Part shown: one piece after another, positions 1 through 9,352 of the stretch
How positions within the stretch are numbered: the first letter of the stretch is position 1
Layout of the letters: each line of letters opens with the position of its first letter
NCBI GenBank assembly: GCA_945919075.1
Contig: CAMEIX010000004.1
Span: forward strand, 113,807 to 177,806
DNA: 64,000 nucleotides
DNA from: an uncultured Lachnospiraceae bacterium
GTDB lineage: Bacteria > Bacillota > Clostridia > Lachnospirales > Lachnospiraceae
Reading direction: 5' to 3'
Notes under the pieces: generated by a model
The model's database searches: none
Told to the model about the DNA's origin: nothing
The model's input: the letters and a program-made list of their open reading frames with translations, nothing else
Position numbers and translations under genes: made by a program

Positions 1-1640
1 TCAATGCTGGCATTAAGTGCCAACAGGTTGGTCTTGGATGCAATCGAAACCACTTCTGCATTGTTGGAATTCAGTTCATCAAATAATTCTATGATCTGTT
101 TCATGGAATTATCCAGTTCCATGCAGAATTCCTCTACCGCCATGATTTCTCTGGTGATTTCACTGCTCTCCATGGAATTATTTTCATTGCCGTGTACCAT
201 GTTCTGCAGAGCCTCATACAGACCATCAAAAAGATGATTTGCGGTATCCACCGTTTCATTAATCATTTTCTGTTGTTCTGCCAGTTTCTCTTTTTCGGTT
301 CCGAGCTGTCTTGTAAGTTCGTATGCCTTTTCCTTCTCAATTTCAATTTCGTTCTTTACATAATGGATACAGTTTTCTTTTTTGTTGAAGCCGTTATAGA
401 TAGCCGTTGCCATTTTTTCGCAGGTTTCATATCCGCAACACTCACAATTAATGCTTCGGGACTCCGGAGTCAGTTTCAGCATTTCATTAAATACCGTATT
501 CAGTTCTTCCTCGTCCGGTATCTCGTAGGCACATTCTTTGGAACGGTCCGTATAACTTCTTAAATAATCTTCCAGTTTAAGCCCCTTAAACTGCTTATTC
601 AGATTCTTCAGTCTCTGAGCCGGCGTAAGTTTCTCCGACCATGCACTGCCATGGGTTCTTTTCTTGGAAGACTCTTTAATCTGATGAATATTATAAAGTG
701 CGGACTCATTCTGTGCCCGGCTTTCTTCCACCGCCGTACCGTAAATGCAGCCCATTCCACAGTTAAGTGCATCAATAAACAGTTCCCTGTTCATTCCCAT
801 TGCAATTTCCTGCTTATGGGAATCCAGGTATTCATAGACATGCTTCTCTCCTTCAATCTGACGAATGTAAACATCACTGCCTAAAAACCAGTATACATTT
901 TCTTTAAGACCACCCGGCATGGGATAGATGGAACCGAGTCCGTACTCAATTTCATCCTTGGCAAGTGCCCCCTTAATATTATGGGAACGAACATATTTCA
1001 TCAGATGATCAAAGGTCACATTATAACTTACATATCCCTTGGTATTGGGGTCGTCTATCTCATTTTTCTTAGCAATACACGGACTGATGAATGCAAGTTT
1101 ATCCGTAATCCCCATTTCCTTCTTCGCATAAATGGCACCGCACATCAAGGGACTGTGAACAGGAAATAACCTGGGTAAAAGTTCCGGTGCATATCTTTCT
1201 ATGTAACCCACCACTGCCGGACAGGGCTGGGAGATTCCTCCGTGAAAATTGTACTTTTGTACATAATTTAAGTATCCCCATGTGGTTATATCCGCCCCAA
1301 ATGAAATACTGATAATTCTGTTGACGCCGCATGCCTTTAAGCCGCCCAGCACAGACTCGTACTCTTCCGGATAATTTGCCTTAAATGCCGGTGCAAGCAA
1401 AAGAGAAATTTTCTCCCCCTTCTCAAGGTCCGCAAAGAACCTCTCCGTATCGTCCGTAAACTCTCTTGCACCATGCTTGCAGGCATCGATACATGCTCCA
1501 CAGGCAATGCACTTGGATGCATCCACGCTGATTCTGGCATTGCCATCTTTCTCGGTTGCAATGCAGGCGCCTATACAGCTACAAGACCGAATACATTTGT
1601 TACAGCCAATACATTTCTCATTTGTGTAAACCAACCCCAT
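1..1640 (-). CDS. [FeFe]-hydrogenase-like sensor fused to a methyl-accepting signalling domain (partial, 3' end outside window)
   Basis: The frame starts at ATG 1640 behind GGGGAGG and runs off the left edge, so about 546 residues are visible. Order seen: two ferredoxin clusters (C10/C13/C16/C20 and C44/C47/C50/C54), a hydrogenase large-subunit-like domain with H-cluster-type cysteines (C140 in SQPCP, C188 in SPCIAKKNE, C294/C298 in NCGMGC), an extra 4Fe-4S module (C399, C402-G, C407, C424), a coiled coil, then SIASKTNLLALNASIE, the hairpin tip of methyl-accepting chemotaxis proteins. The usual first motif TSCCP is reduced to QPCP. The architecture resembles sensory (group C) hydrogenases, so I infer redox or H2 sensing rather than bulk catalysis. 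It follows the preceding gene by 2 nt, so it is probably cotranscribed. Confidence 0.85.
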   Translation of the reverse strand, partial: MGLVYTNEKCIGCNKCIRSCSCIGACIATEKDGNARISVDASKCIACGACIDACKHGAREFTDDTERFFADLEKGEKISLLLAPAFKANYPEEYESVLGGLKACGVNRIISISFGADITTWGYLNYVQKYNFHGGISQPCPAVVGYIERYAPELLPRLFPVHSPLMCGAIYAKKEMGITDKLAFISPCIAKKNEIDDPNTKGYVSYNVTFDHLMKYVRSHNIKGALAKDEIEYGLGSIYPMPGGLKENVYWFLGSDVYIRQIEGEKHVYEYLDSHKQEIAMGMNRELFIDALNCGMGCIYGTAVEESRAQNESALYNIHQIKESSKKRTHGSAWSEKLTPAQRLKNLNKQFKGLKLEDYLRSYTDRSKECAYEIPDEEELNTVFNEMLKLTPESRSINCECCGYETCEKMATAIYNGFNKKENCIHYVKNEIEIEKEKAYELTRQLGTEKEKLAEQQKMINETVDTANHLFDGLYEALQNMVHGNENNSMESSEITREIMAVEEFCMELDNSMKQIIELFDELNSNNAEVVSIASKTNLLALNASI

Positions 1641-1642
1641 AA

Positions 1643-3259
1643 TTAATTCCTCCCCGGTGCTAATTCCTCCATCAAACCTCTAATTCCGTCCTCCTCATAT
1701 ATTCTTTTATAATAGGATACCTCATCCCCAATCAATCCGTCAATTACCTGCATTCCCAGAAGCTCCACAGGAGCCTTATCATCCGTCATACAATAGCCTC
1801 CGGCTTCGTATCGTGTAAGTCCGTCCCGTACGGTTGCCATCATCCTGTGAAGTTCCTCATTTTCTTCCAGCTCCAGATTACGGTCAAAAACGGCAAGCAT
1901 GGAAGAATTTTCGGAGGCAAACAGTTCCCGGTTGGTACTGCCCTTTACATCTGCTGTATAAACCTCCGGAAATACCGTACTTATGGTATCCGCCAGATAC
2001 TGATTGATATTGCCTTCTTCCGTACCCCGCATGTTCATGTTGACCACCATCACCCCGTCCGGGTTCAGGTGCTCTTTGACCAGCGTAAAGAACTCCACCG
2101 ATGACATCTGAAAAGGAATGGTGATATCCTGATAAGCGTCCACCATAATGACATCATATTTCCGGTCCACCGCATTTAAAAACGCCCTTCCGTCATAGGT
2201 ATAGACCGGTACATCTTCAGATAAATGAAAATAGGTGGTTGCCAGTTTGGTAATATCCGCATCTATCTCCACCCCTTCCATGGATAGTCCGTCAAAATAG
2301 CGGTCACACTGGGTGGCAAAGGTGCCGGTTCCCATTCCCAGAATCAGAATATCCAGGGCCTCTTTTTCACGAACCCCTGCCATAAAGGGAGCAGCCATGG
2401 CATAATCGTAATACATACCGGTCAGTTCTTCCTTTTTCACATACACAGACTGCACGCCAAACAGTACGTTGGTAGAAAGATAAACCTCATCCTCATCTTC
2501 CTTTACCTGTAAATAGTTGTAAACGGATTCCCCCTCGTACACCAGATCCGTTTCCCAGAAAGCAAAACTGTCACTGTTTCCGGTTATCCATGCTATAACC
2601 AAAATCACAATACCAACTACCGCTTTTACACTTTTAATCCTCCCGCTGGCAAAATAAACCACTGCCAGTGCCAGTAAAATTCCGGCAAAAATCAAGAAGG
2701 TAATGGAGGTGCCCACCGCCGGAATCGTTACAAAAGTGGGGACAAAAGTACCGATAATGCTTCCAATGGTATTAAATGCATTGAGCATCCCCACTGTCTT
2801 ACCGCTGTCCTCCAAATCGTCCACGGTATACTTAACCAAAGACGGCGTTACCGTTCCTAAGAGAAAAAGCGGAAAGACGAAAATAATCATACAGGCCGCA
2901 AAGGCTGCCCAGATGAGGAAGTTACTGTTCACCGAAAAGATCATGACAGCGGAAATCCCGATAATAATATATTTTCCCAGTACCGGTATCAGTGCAATCC
3001 AGATGGCTGCTATGATAATTCTGCCATACAGTCTGTCCGGATTGGGATTTTTATCGGCTGACCTTCCTCCGTAAATATTGCCTAATGCCATGGCAATCAT
3101 GATAGTCCCGATAATAATCGTCCACACAATTTGGGAAGAACTAAAATAAGGTGCAAGTAATCTGCTTGCACCAAGTTCTACAGCCATGACGGACATTCCT
3201 GCAAAAAATTCCGTCAGATATAAGTACAGCTTGTTACTTAAAATCTTTCTTTTTTCCAT
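1643..3259 (-). CDS. Membrane protein with spermidine-synthase-like methyltransferase-fold domain
   Basis: About 538 residues. The N-terminal half has roughly eight hydrophobic helices (MFS-like), and the C-terminal half carries a spermidine-synthase-type Rossmann domain: ILGMGTGTFA, then EGVEIDADI, YDGRAFL and VDAYQD. Such fused transporter/synthase proteins are widespread; their product is mostly unproven, so polyamine synthesis is not assured. I chose ATG 3259 because GGGAG lies 7 nt upstream; the ATG at 3283 has no ribosome binding site. The start lies inside the end of rsgA (26-nt overlap), so translation is probably coupled. Confidence 0.8.
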   Translation of the reverse strand: MEKRKILSNKLYLYLTEFFAGMSVMAVELGASRLLAPYFSSSQIVWTIIIGTIMIAMALGNIYGGRSADKNPNPDRLYGRIIIAAIWIALIPVLGKYIIIGISAVMIFSVNSNFLIWAAFAACMIIFVFPLFLLGTVTPSLVKYTVDDLEDSGKTVGMLNAFNTIGSIIGTFVPTFVTIPAVGTSITFLIFAGILLALAVVYFASGRIKSVKAVVGIVILVIAWITGNSDSFAFWETDLVYEGESVYNYLQVKEDEDEVYLSTNVLFGVQSVYVKKEELTGMYYDYAMAAPFMAGVREKEALDILILGMGTGTFATQCDRYFDGLSMEGVEIDADITKLATTYFHLSEDVPVYTYDGRAFLNAVDRKYDVIMVDAYQDITIPFQMSSVEFFTLVKEHLNPDGVMVVNMNMRGTEEGNINQYLADTISTVFPEVYTADVKGSTNRELFASENSSMLAVFDRNLELEENEELHRMMATVRDGLTRYEAGGYCMTDDKAPVELLGMQVIDGLIGDEVSYYKRIYEEDGIRGLMEELAPGRN

Positions 3260-4130
3260 GTCCCCGCTCCCGCAATTCTTCATAAATTTGTACGTAATTC
3301 TCGTATCGTATCTTACTGATTTTCCCTTCTTTTAAGGCTTCCTTAACTCCGCAGACCGGCTCGTAGATATGCGAACAGCCGCCAAACCGGCAATCCTTTT
3401 CGTAAGGGATAAACTCCGGATAATAATTTGCCAGCTCCTCTTTTTCCATATCGAATACCGAAAGGGAACTGAATCCCGGTGTATCCACGATATAAGTATT
3501 TTCTCCCATGGCAATCAGTTCGGCATGTCTTGTGGTATGCTTTCCCCGGTCAATTTTTTCACTGATGGAGCCGGTTTCCATAACCGTGCCGTCCTGCAGG
3601 CGGTTGACGATGGAGGACTTGCCCACGCCGCTGGGGCCGGCTACCGTGGTGGTCTTGTGCAACAGTAATTTTCGAAGGTTCTGCAATCCTTCCTCTTTCA
3701 GAGCACTGACAAAAAGTACCGTATAACCACATTTTTCATAAGCCTGTTTCAGTGCCGTCCGTTCTTCCTCATTTGCTATATCCTGTTTATTAAAACAAAT
3801 GATACAGGGGAGATGATTCTGTCCCATCATGATTAAAAAGCGGTCTAACAGATTTAAGTTTGGTGACGGGCGGGTAATGGAAAAAATCACCAGTGCCTGA
3901 TCTACATTTGCCACTGCAGGCCTAATCAGGGAGCTCCTTCTTTTGAGTAACTCTCTGATATTGCCCGTTTTTTCTTCCTCGCTTAAAATTTCCATCTCCA
4001 CATCGTCACCCACCAGGGGCTTACGATTGTCTTTTCTGAAAATTCCTTTTGCCTTACATTCATAAATGCCCTTTTCTTCCACATGAACATAATAAAATCC
4101 GGCAATTCCCTTAATGATTTTCCCGTGCAT
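3234..4130 (-). CDS. rsgA: Small ribosomal subunit biogenesis GTPase RsgA
   Basis: 298 residues with the circularly permuted GTPase order typical of RsgA/YjeQ: an N-terminal OB-fold, then NKQD (G4), then GPSGVGKSS (G1, Walker A), then DTPGF (G3). A C-terminal zinc knuckle follows (C in DCRFGGCSH, H, and C in PVCGV). The protein acts in late maturation of the 30S subunit and releases factors upon GTP hydrolysis. It sits directly after prkC, 2 nt apart, the conserved Firmicute order stp-prkC-rsgA. The start ATG 4130 has a GAGAG site upstream. Confidence 0.96.
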   Translation of the reverse strand: MHGKIIKGIAGFYYVHVEEKGIYECKAKGIFRKDNRKPLVGDDVEMEILSEEEKTGNIRELLKRRSSLIRPAVANVDQALVIFSITRPSPNLNLLDRFLIMMGQNHLPCIICFNKQDIANEEERTALKQAYEKCGYTVLFVSALKEEGLQNLRKLLLHKTTTVAGPSGVGKSSIVNRLQDGTVMETGSISEKIDRGKHTTRHAELIAMGENTYIVDTPGFSSLSVFDMEKEELANYYPEFIPYEKDCRFGGCSHIYEPVCGVKEALKEGKISKIRYENYVQIYEELRERGHGKKKDFK

Positions 4131-4132
4131 AC

Positions 4133-6241
4133 TTATTCTCTCGTAAATTCCACTTGTCGCGTAAAGGAACGTTGTATCGTGGTTCCCGGAATCGTAATCA
4201 CTTCCCCGGCCTCATTCGTAATGGTTTCACTGGGGGTCGTTACATAATAGTAAAAGGTAATAGTTCCCCTTGGTGCTGTAATGCCGTGAATATTCACGGA
4301 ATAAGGGAAGGATGCATCATCCGTAGTCAATAAATCCTTACCGCCTTCGGGGGTAATTGTCAGCCCAACCTTGGTTCCCGGCACATAGTCCGGTGCCTCT
4401 TCCTCTGTCGGTGCCGGAATGCTTGCATTGAAGTTATAGTAGACAAAGGTACTACCCATACTGACTCTGATGTCTATTTTGGTACCAGGCTCCACATACT
4501 GGTCTGCCGTATAACTCTGATAGCATACCAGACCTTCCTCATACTCGTCCGAACTTACTTCCGTGGTGGTTCCCACCTCAAGTCCTGCCTCTATGAGTTT
4601 AATAACCGCTTCATCTTCCGGAAGACCTAAAAGATTGGGCATCCGAACCTTGTTCTCTTCCTGCCCTTTGCTTACTTTCAACACAATGGTGGATGCCTTC
4701 GGCATGGTCTCTCCCGCAACAGGGTCCTGGGAAATTACCAGTCCCTTTTCCACCGTGGAACTGTAGCCTTCCGTTTTCTTTACATTAAAGCCCATTTCAC
4801 GAAGCAGCTTTTCCGCATCTTCAAAACTGCTTCCCTGCACCTGCGGCACTTCGATTCCCTCTGACCCGGTGCTTACGGTCAGAATAACGGTGGTCCCCTT
4901 CTGTATCATTTCACCATTGCCATAATTGGCACTGATGACCACATTCTTTTCATATTTTTCAGACTCTGCATACTGAATTTCCACCAAAAGACCCATGGCC
5001 TTTAATTTGCTCTGTGCTTCCCCCAGAGTCATACCGCTTACGGTAATCATTTCAACGGTTTCTTCATTTTCCGAACTTTCAATACCCGGCGTGTTATCTC
5101 CGCTTCCAAACATACCGGTGAGTTTTCCTACGAAGAAAATAATCACTCCACAGATTAAAAGACCTGCAACAATGGTCATAATGGTAGTAATTCTTTCCAC
5201 CTTCGGATTATAATCCGCATCCAGTTCCTCTTCATCATACTCTTCTGAAGCAAACTGGGCGGTATCATTTAAGCGCATGGGCTCTTCTTTCGGCTCTTTA
5301 CTCTCAACAGGTCTTGCCGTCTGTCTTCCGGTCTGCCTTTTAATTTCCCCTATCTCTTCTTCCGAAACACTGCGTGTTGCCCCTTCTTCTTCGGGTTCCG
5401 GCATGACCACAAAATCCTCTTCCGGTGTCAGCAGGGCTTTCTTCAAATCCTCCACAACCTCCGGCATGCTCTGATATCTTCTGTCCGGACTCTTCTGGCA
5501 GCATTTCATGACAATCTGCTCCACGCTGACCGGAATCTCTGGAACAAATTCCTTCGGGCTTGGCATTTCCTCCTGAATATGCTTGATGGCAATGGCAACC
5601 GTGGTCTCCCCGTTAAAAGGTACATGTCCGGTCAGCATTTCAAACAACGTAACGCCAAGGGAATAGATGTCACTTCTTTCATCCGAAAAACCGCCTCTTG
5701 CCTGTTCCGGGGATGTATAGTGAACAGACCCCATCACATTACTGGTAATGGTATTGCTGGTTGCTGCCTTGGCAATACCAAAATCCGTTACTTTTACCTT
5801 TCCTTCTTTGGAAATGATAATATTCTGGGGCTTAATATCTCTGTGAATAATATGGTTATTGTGGGCAGCCTCAATTCCCATGGAAACCTGAATGGCAATA
5901 CTCACTGCTTCCTTGTAGGAAAGTCTGGCTTTTTTCTCAATATATTTCTTTAAGGTGATGCCTTCCACCAGTTCCATGACAATATAATGGATACCGTTCT
6001 CTTCGCCGACATCATAAACATTGACGATATTCGGATGCATAAGGCCTGCTGCCGCCTGCGCTTCTACACGGAATTTGGACACAAAATTGGCATTTTCCGA
6101 AAATTCCTGTTTTAACACCTTGACTGCAACGTAACGATTCAGTTTATGACATTTTGCTTTATAGACATCGGACATACCGCCTGTACCGATTTTTTCCAGT
6201 ATTTCATAGCGGTCTCCTATTATCATTCCTATCTTAATCAT
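4133..6241 (-). CDS. prkC: PASTA-domain serine/threonine protein kinase
   Basis: 702 residues. Cytoplasmic kinase domain at the N-terminus: glycine loop GTGGMSDVY (19-27), K41, HRDIKPQN (133-140), DFG (153-155), APE-like SPEQA. A charged linker follows, then one membrane helix near residues 355-380, then three PASTA repeats (starting around VSGMTLGEAQ, VPQVQGSSFEDAE and MPNLLGLPEDEA) and a final extracellular domain of about 100 residues rich in Thr. The PASTA modules are known to bind muropeptides/lipid II, linking cell-wall status to phosphorylation. Its opposing phosphatase stp lies immediately upstream (14-nt gap). AAGGAG precedes ATG 6241. Confidence 0.96.
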   Translation of the reverse strand: MIKIGMIIGDRYEILEKIGTGGMSDVYKAKCHKLNRYVAVKVLKQEFSENANFVSKFRVEAQAAAGLMHPNIVNVYDVGEENGIHYIVMELVEGITLKKYIEKKARLSYKEAVSIAIQVSMGIEAAHNNHIIHRDIKPQNIIISKEGKVKVTDFGIAKAATSNTITSNVMGSVHYTSPEQARGGFSDERSDIYSLGVTLFEMLTGHVPFNGETTVAIAIKHIQEEMPSPKEFVPEIPVSVEQIVMKCCQKSPDRRYQSMPEVVEDLKKALLTPEEDFVVMPEPEEEGATRSVSEEEIGEIKRQTGRQTARPVESKEPKEEPMRLNDTAQFASEEYDEEELDADYNPKVERITTIMTIVAGLLICGVIIFFVGKLTGMFGSGDNTPGIESSENEETVEMITVSGMTLGEAQSKLKAMGLLVEIQYAESEKYEKNVVISANYGNGEMIQKGTTVILTVSTGSEGIEVPQVQGSSFEDAEKLLREMGFNVKKTEGYSSTVEKGLVISQDPVAGETMPKASTIVLKVSKGQEENKVRMPNLLGLPEDEAVIKLIEAGLEVGTTTEVSSDEYEEGLVCYQSYTADQYVEPGTKIDIRVSMGSTFVYYNFNASIPAPTEEEAPDYVPGTKVGLTITPEGGKDLLTTDDASFPYSVNIHGITAPRGTITFYYYVTTPSETITNEAGEVITIPGTTIQRSFTRQVEFTRE

Positions 6242-6255
6242 ACTTTACTCCTTAC

Positions 6256-6987
6256 CTATTCCTGAAACGGCTCAATCAAAATTACTGCAATATTGTCTTT
6301 ACCGCCGTTTAAGTTAGCGGCCTTTACCAATGCTTCGGCTTTCTCCACAATGTCTCTTTGTCCTTGTAAAATCATTCGGATTTCTTCATCCTCCAGCATA
6401 TTGGTAAGTCCATCGGAACACATCAAAATCATTTCACCGGGCTGTATCGTTTCCTGAAAGAAATCCGCCTTAACCGTGTCCGCTGCACCAATGGCCCTGG
6501 TAATAATATTTTTGTCGGGATGATTACGGGCTGCTTCTCTGTCTATTCCGCCCATGCGTATCATTTCCTCTACAAGGGAATGATCCGTGGTAACCTGCCG
6601 TATCTGCTCTCCCACAATGTAGAGCCGGCTGTCTCCCACATTCGCTACCCGCAGGTATTTCCCCATGCAGGTTGCCACCACAACTGTAGTGCCCATTCCA
6701 TATAAATCCTCGTTTTCCGAGGCTAATTTAATAATTTCACGATTGGCTCGTGCGATTGCCCTGCTAATAATCTTTTCCGGATTGACCTCAAAAGAATTTC
6801 GGACCTCGTCCACTATCGTTTCAACCGTATATTTTGAAGCGTAATCACCGGCATTATGTCCACCCATGCCATCCGCCACTATGAATAAATTGGGCAGATT
6901 CCCAATCGGTTTTTCGGATGTATAAACATAATCCTGATTCAATTTACGCTTTTTCCCTATGTCCGTTATGGAAAACGTCTTTAACAC
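6256..6987 (-). CDS. stp: PP2C-type serine/threonine phosphatase (Stp/PrpC)
   Basis: About 243 residues of the PPM/PP2C family. Metal-binding and core motifs are all present: VADGMGGHNAGD, GMGTTVVVA, NVGDSRLY, MCSDGLTNM and GGKDNIAVI. It dephosphorylates PrkC and its substrates. I prefer the GTG start at 6987 because AAGGAGG lies 6 nt upstream and the protein then begins LKTFSITDIGKKRKLNQD, as family members do; the upstream GTG at 7008 would add seven unusual residues. The start lies within the 3' end of rlmN (44-nt overlap), implying coupled translation. Confidence 0.94.
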   Translation of the reverse strand: MLKTFSITDIGKKRKLNQDYVYTSEKPIGNLPNLFIVADGMGGHNAGDYASKYTVETIVDEVRNSFEVNPEKIISRAIARANREIIKLASENEDLYGMGTTVVVATCMGKYLRVANVGDSRLYIVGEQIRQVTTDHSLVEEMIRMGGIDREAARNHPDKNIITRAIGAADTVKADFFQETIQPGEMILMCSDGLTNMLEDEEIRMILQGQRDIVEKAEALVKAANLNGGKDNIAVILIEPFQE

Positions 6988-8035
6988 CGTCTGCCTCCTT
7001 GTGCGCACTCATATGTCTTCGCCTAAGCTGTCCGCAGGCACCGTCAATGTCCCTGCCCATTTCTCTTCTTATTGTACAGGCTATTCTGTTTTTTTCAAGT
7101 TTATTTTTAAATGCGGCAATTCTCTTTGCCTCTGCCTGTACGTATTCCCGCTCCTTAATCGGATTGACCGGAATCAGATTAATGTGACAGCACCGGGGTC
7201 CTGCCAGCTTGGAAAGACGCTCAGCATCCTCATCCGTATCATTCACACCACCCACCAGACTGTATTCAAACGTAATCCGTCTGCCGGTTTTGGAAAAATA
7301 ATAATCACAGGCATCCATCAGCTCTGCAATACAAAACCGGTTTGCAATGGGCATTAAGCTCTTCCGCTTCTCATCCGTAGCCGCATGCAGGGAAAGTGCC
7401 AGGGTAATCTGTAATTTTTCATCCGCCAGCCTGTACATATTCGGAACCAGTCCGCAGGTAGAAACCGTTACATTTCTCTGGCTGATATGGAGTCCGTTTT
7501 CATCCGTCAACATCCGCAGAAAAACGCAAAGATTTTCATAATTATCAAGAGGCTCTCCCGTACCCATTACCACCACATTGGACACTCTCTCGCCGGTCTG
7601 TCTTGTAATCGCATAAATCTGGTCTAACATTTCTGCCGGACTTAAGTTCCTTTCCAGACCGTCCAGTGTGGAAGCACAGAATCGGCATCCCATCCGGCAG
7701 CCGACCTGGGAAGAAATACAAACCGAATTGCCGTGTTTATACTTCATCCAGACACTTTCAATGACATTCCCATCGTGCAGTTCAAAAAGATATTTTCTTG
7801 TTCCGTCTATCCGGGATTCCTGTACTTCTACCTGATTTAAGGCTGTGTAATCATACCTTTCGGAGAGTCTTGTCCGAAGTTCTTTGGAGAGATTCGTCAT
7901 CTCCTCAAAGCTTCCCGCAAGTTTTACATGCATCCAGTCATACAATTGTTTTGCACGGAAAGCCTTTTCCCCCAAACCTTCCATTTCCTTTTTCAGTTCT
8001 TCAAAAGGCAGGGATTTTATATCTATTCTGTCCAT
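6944..8035 (-). CDS. rlmN: Dual-specificity 23S rRNA/tRNA adenine-C2 methyltransferase RlmN
   Basis: 363 residues, radical SAM enzyme that methylates A2503 of 23S rRNA and A37 of some tRNAs. The cluster motif CRMGCRFCAS (CX3CX2C) is present, followed by GTGEPLDNYENL and the SAM-binding SLHAATDEKR region. The conserved resolving cysteine lies in GACGQLRRR near the C-terminus. After that motif the protein carries a tail of about 25 residues that overlaps stp. It lies in the rsmB-rlmN-stp-prkC order common in Firmicutes. Confidence 0.96.
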   Translation of the reverse strand: MDRIDIKSLPFEELKKEMEGLGEKAFRAKQLYDWMHVKLAGSFEEMTNLSKELRTRLSERYDYTALNQVEVQESRIDGTRKYLFELHDGNVIESVWMKYKHGNSVCISSQVGCRMGCRFCASTLDGLERNLSPAEMLDQIYAITRQTGERVSNVVVMGTGEPLDNYENLCVFLRMLTDENGLHISQRNVTVSTCGLVPNMYRLADEKLQITLALSLHAATDEKRKSLMPIANRFCIAELMDACDYYFSKTGRRITFEYSLVGGVNDTDEDAERLSKLAGPRCCHINLIPVNPIKEREYVQAEAKRIAAFKNKLEKNRIACTIRREMGRDIDGACGQLRRRHMSAHKEADGVKDVFHNGHREKA

Positions 8036-8047
8036 TCTTTCTCTCTC

Positions 8048-9349
8048 TTATTTTTTACATCTTGCAAAGAAAAATCCGTCCGTATCGTGTTCATCCGGAT
8101 AAAGAGCCGTCATGCACTCTACCGTCAGATTGAGATTTTTCCGGATATATTCCACTACTTCCTCATTTTCCGCCTGATTAATGGTACAGGTGGAATAGAG
8201 AAGATACCCGCCTTCTTTCAAATAGAGGACCGCGTTTTCCACCATTTTTTTCTGGAGTATGGGAAGACTCTTTAAGGCTTCCGGCTTCTGGCGGTATTTG
8301 ATATCCCGCTTTCTTCCCATGACACCGAGGCCGCTACAGGGAACATCGCAAATCACAATATCCGCTTTACCTGCCACGGATTCATCAAATACGGTAGCAT
8401 CCCAGACCTTGGCCTTAAGATTGGTAAGCCCCATCCTTTCCGCATTTTCTTCTATCAGGGATACCTTTTTGTCACTTACGTCCCGTGCCGAAACCAGACC
8501 TTCTTTGCCCGCATATTCAGCGGCCAGCATGGATTTTCCACCGGGTGCCGCACAAATATCCACCACAAAGTCACCGGGCTTTATATGCGCATTTTTAACA
8601 GCTTCCATGGAACTGGCATCCATAATGGTAAAGCGCCCCTCATCAAAACCGGGAAGAAACGCCACATTATCGCAATTTTCCAGGTAATAAGCCTCTTTCA
8701 CATAGGTATGCTTAACGGGATTCACACCCCGCTTTCGCACCTCGCAAAGCCATTTTCCCTTTTCTTCTTCCCCCATATCCAGTGCAAAGCGGATCGTTAA
8801 TGGCCGGACTCTCAGCATTCCTTCCAAAAGACTTTCCGTCTTTTCTTTTGAAAACTGGGAAAGAAAATGTTCCACAATCCATTCCGGCATGGAGTATTTC
8901 ACGGACAGATAGCCCGAATATTCCTTTTCCTTATCCGGCAGAGCTATCGAGCCTTTGGTAGATGCGGCTTTGCGGAGCACACCGTTCACAAATCCTTTTA
9001 AATTCACAAATTTTCTCTTTGCAGCCAGTTTTACCGCTTCGTTTACTGCTGCCGCATCCCTTATACTGTCCATATAATAAATCTGATAAACACCAAGTCT
9101 TAAGAGATTGCGTATCACGGGTTTCATTTTCCTTACCGGTGTGGAACTAACCCGGTCAATATAATAATCCAGTTCTATTCTACGCTCCAGCGTGCCTTCA
9201 AAAAGACGCTTGATAAAGGACTTTTCCACGGTTTCCAGGTAATCATACTTGGAAAGCACATCCTGAATCAGCCGGTGAGAGTATTCCTCCTCCTTTTCCA
9301 CCATAAGGAGCATATCCAGAACCAGTTCCCTTCCGTTTACTGCTGCCAT
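8048..9349 (-). CDS. rsmB: 16S rRNA (cytosine-967-C5)-methyltransferase RsmB
   Basis: 433 residues. The N-terminal 130 residues form a NusB-like RNA-binding domain (EYSHRLIQDVL, AAVNEAVKLA). The C-terminal domain is a SAM methyltransferase with DICAAPGGKS, the DVPCSGLGVMGRKRD catalytic loop and STCTINQAENE containing the second cysteine. It methylates C967 of 16S rRNA. GAGG precedes ATG 9349; it follows the zinc peptidase by 3 nt and precedes rlmN by 12 nt. Confidence 0.96.
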   Translation of the reverse strand: MAAVNGRELVLDMLLMVEKEEEYSHRLIQDVLSKYDYLETVEKSFIKRLFEGTLERRIELDYYIDRVSSTPVRKMKPVIRNLLRLGVYQIYYMDSIRDAAAVNEAVKLAAKRKFVNLKGFVNGVLRKAASTKGSIALPDKEKEYSGYLSVKYSMPEWIVEHFLSQFSKEKTESLLEGMLRVRPLTIRFALDMGEEEKGKWLCEVRKRGVNPVKHTYVKEAYYLENCDNVAFLPGFDEGRFTIMDASSMEAVKNAHIKPGDFVVDICAAPGGKSMLAAEYAGKEGLVSARDVSDKKVSLIEENAERMGLTNLKAKVWDATVFDESVAGKADIVICDVPCSGLGVMGRKRDIKYRQKPEALKSLPILQKKMVENAVLYLKEGGYLLYSTCTINQAENEEVVEYIRKNLNLTVECMTALYPDEHDTDGFFFARCKK

Positions 9350-9352
9350 TTG

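Noticed and set aside
7001..7008. GTG 7008 as the start of stp
   Set aside because: A GTG 21 nt downstream has a much better ribosome site and gives the family's usual N-terminus.
8259..8687. Plus-strand frame inside rsmB
   Set aside because: Antisense shadow of the conserved methyltransferase domain.
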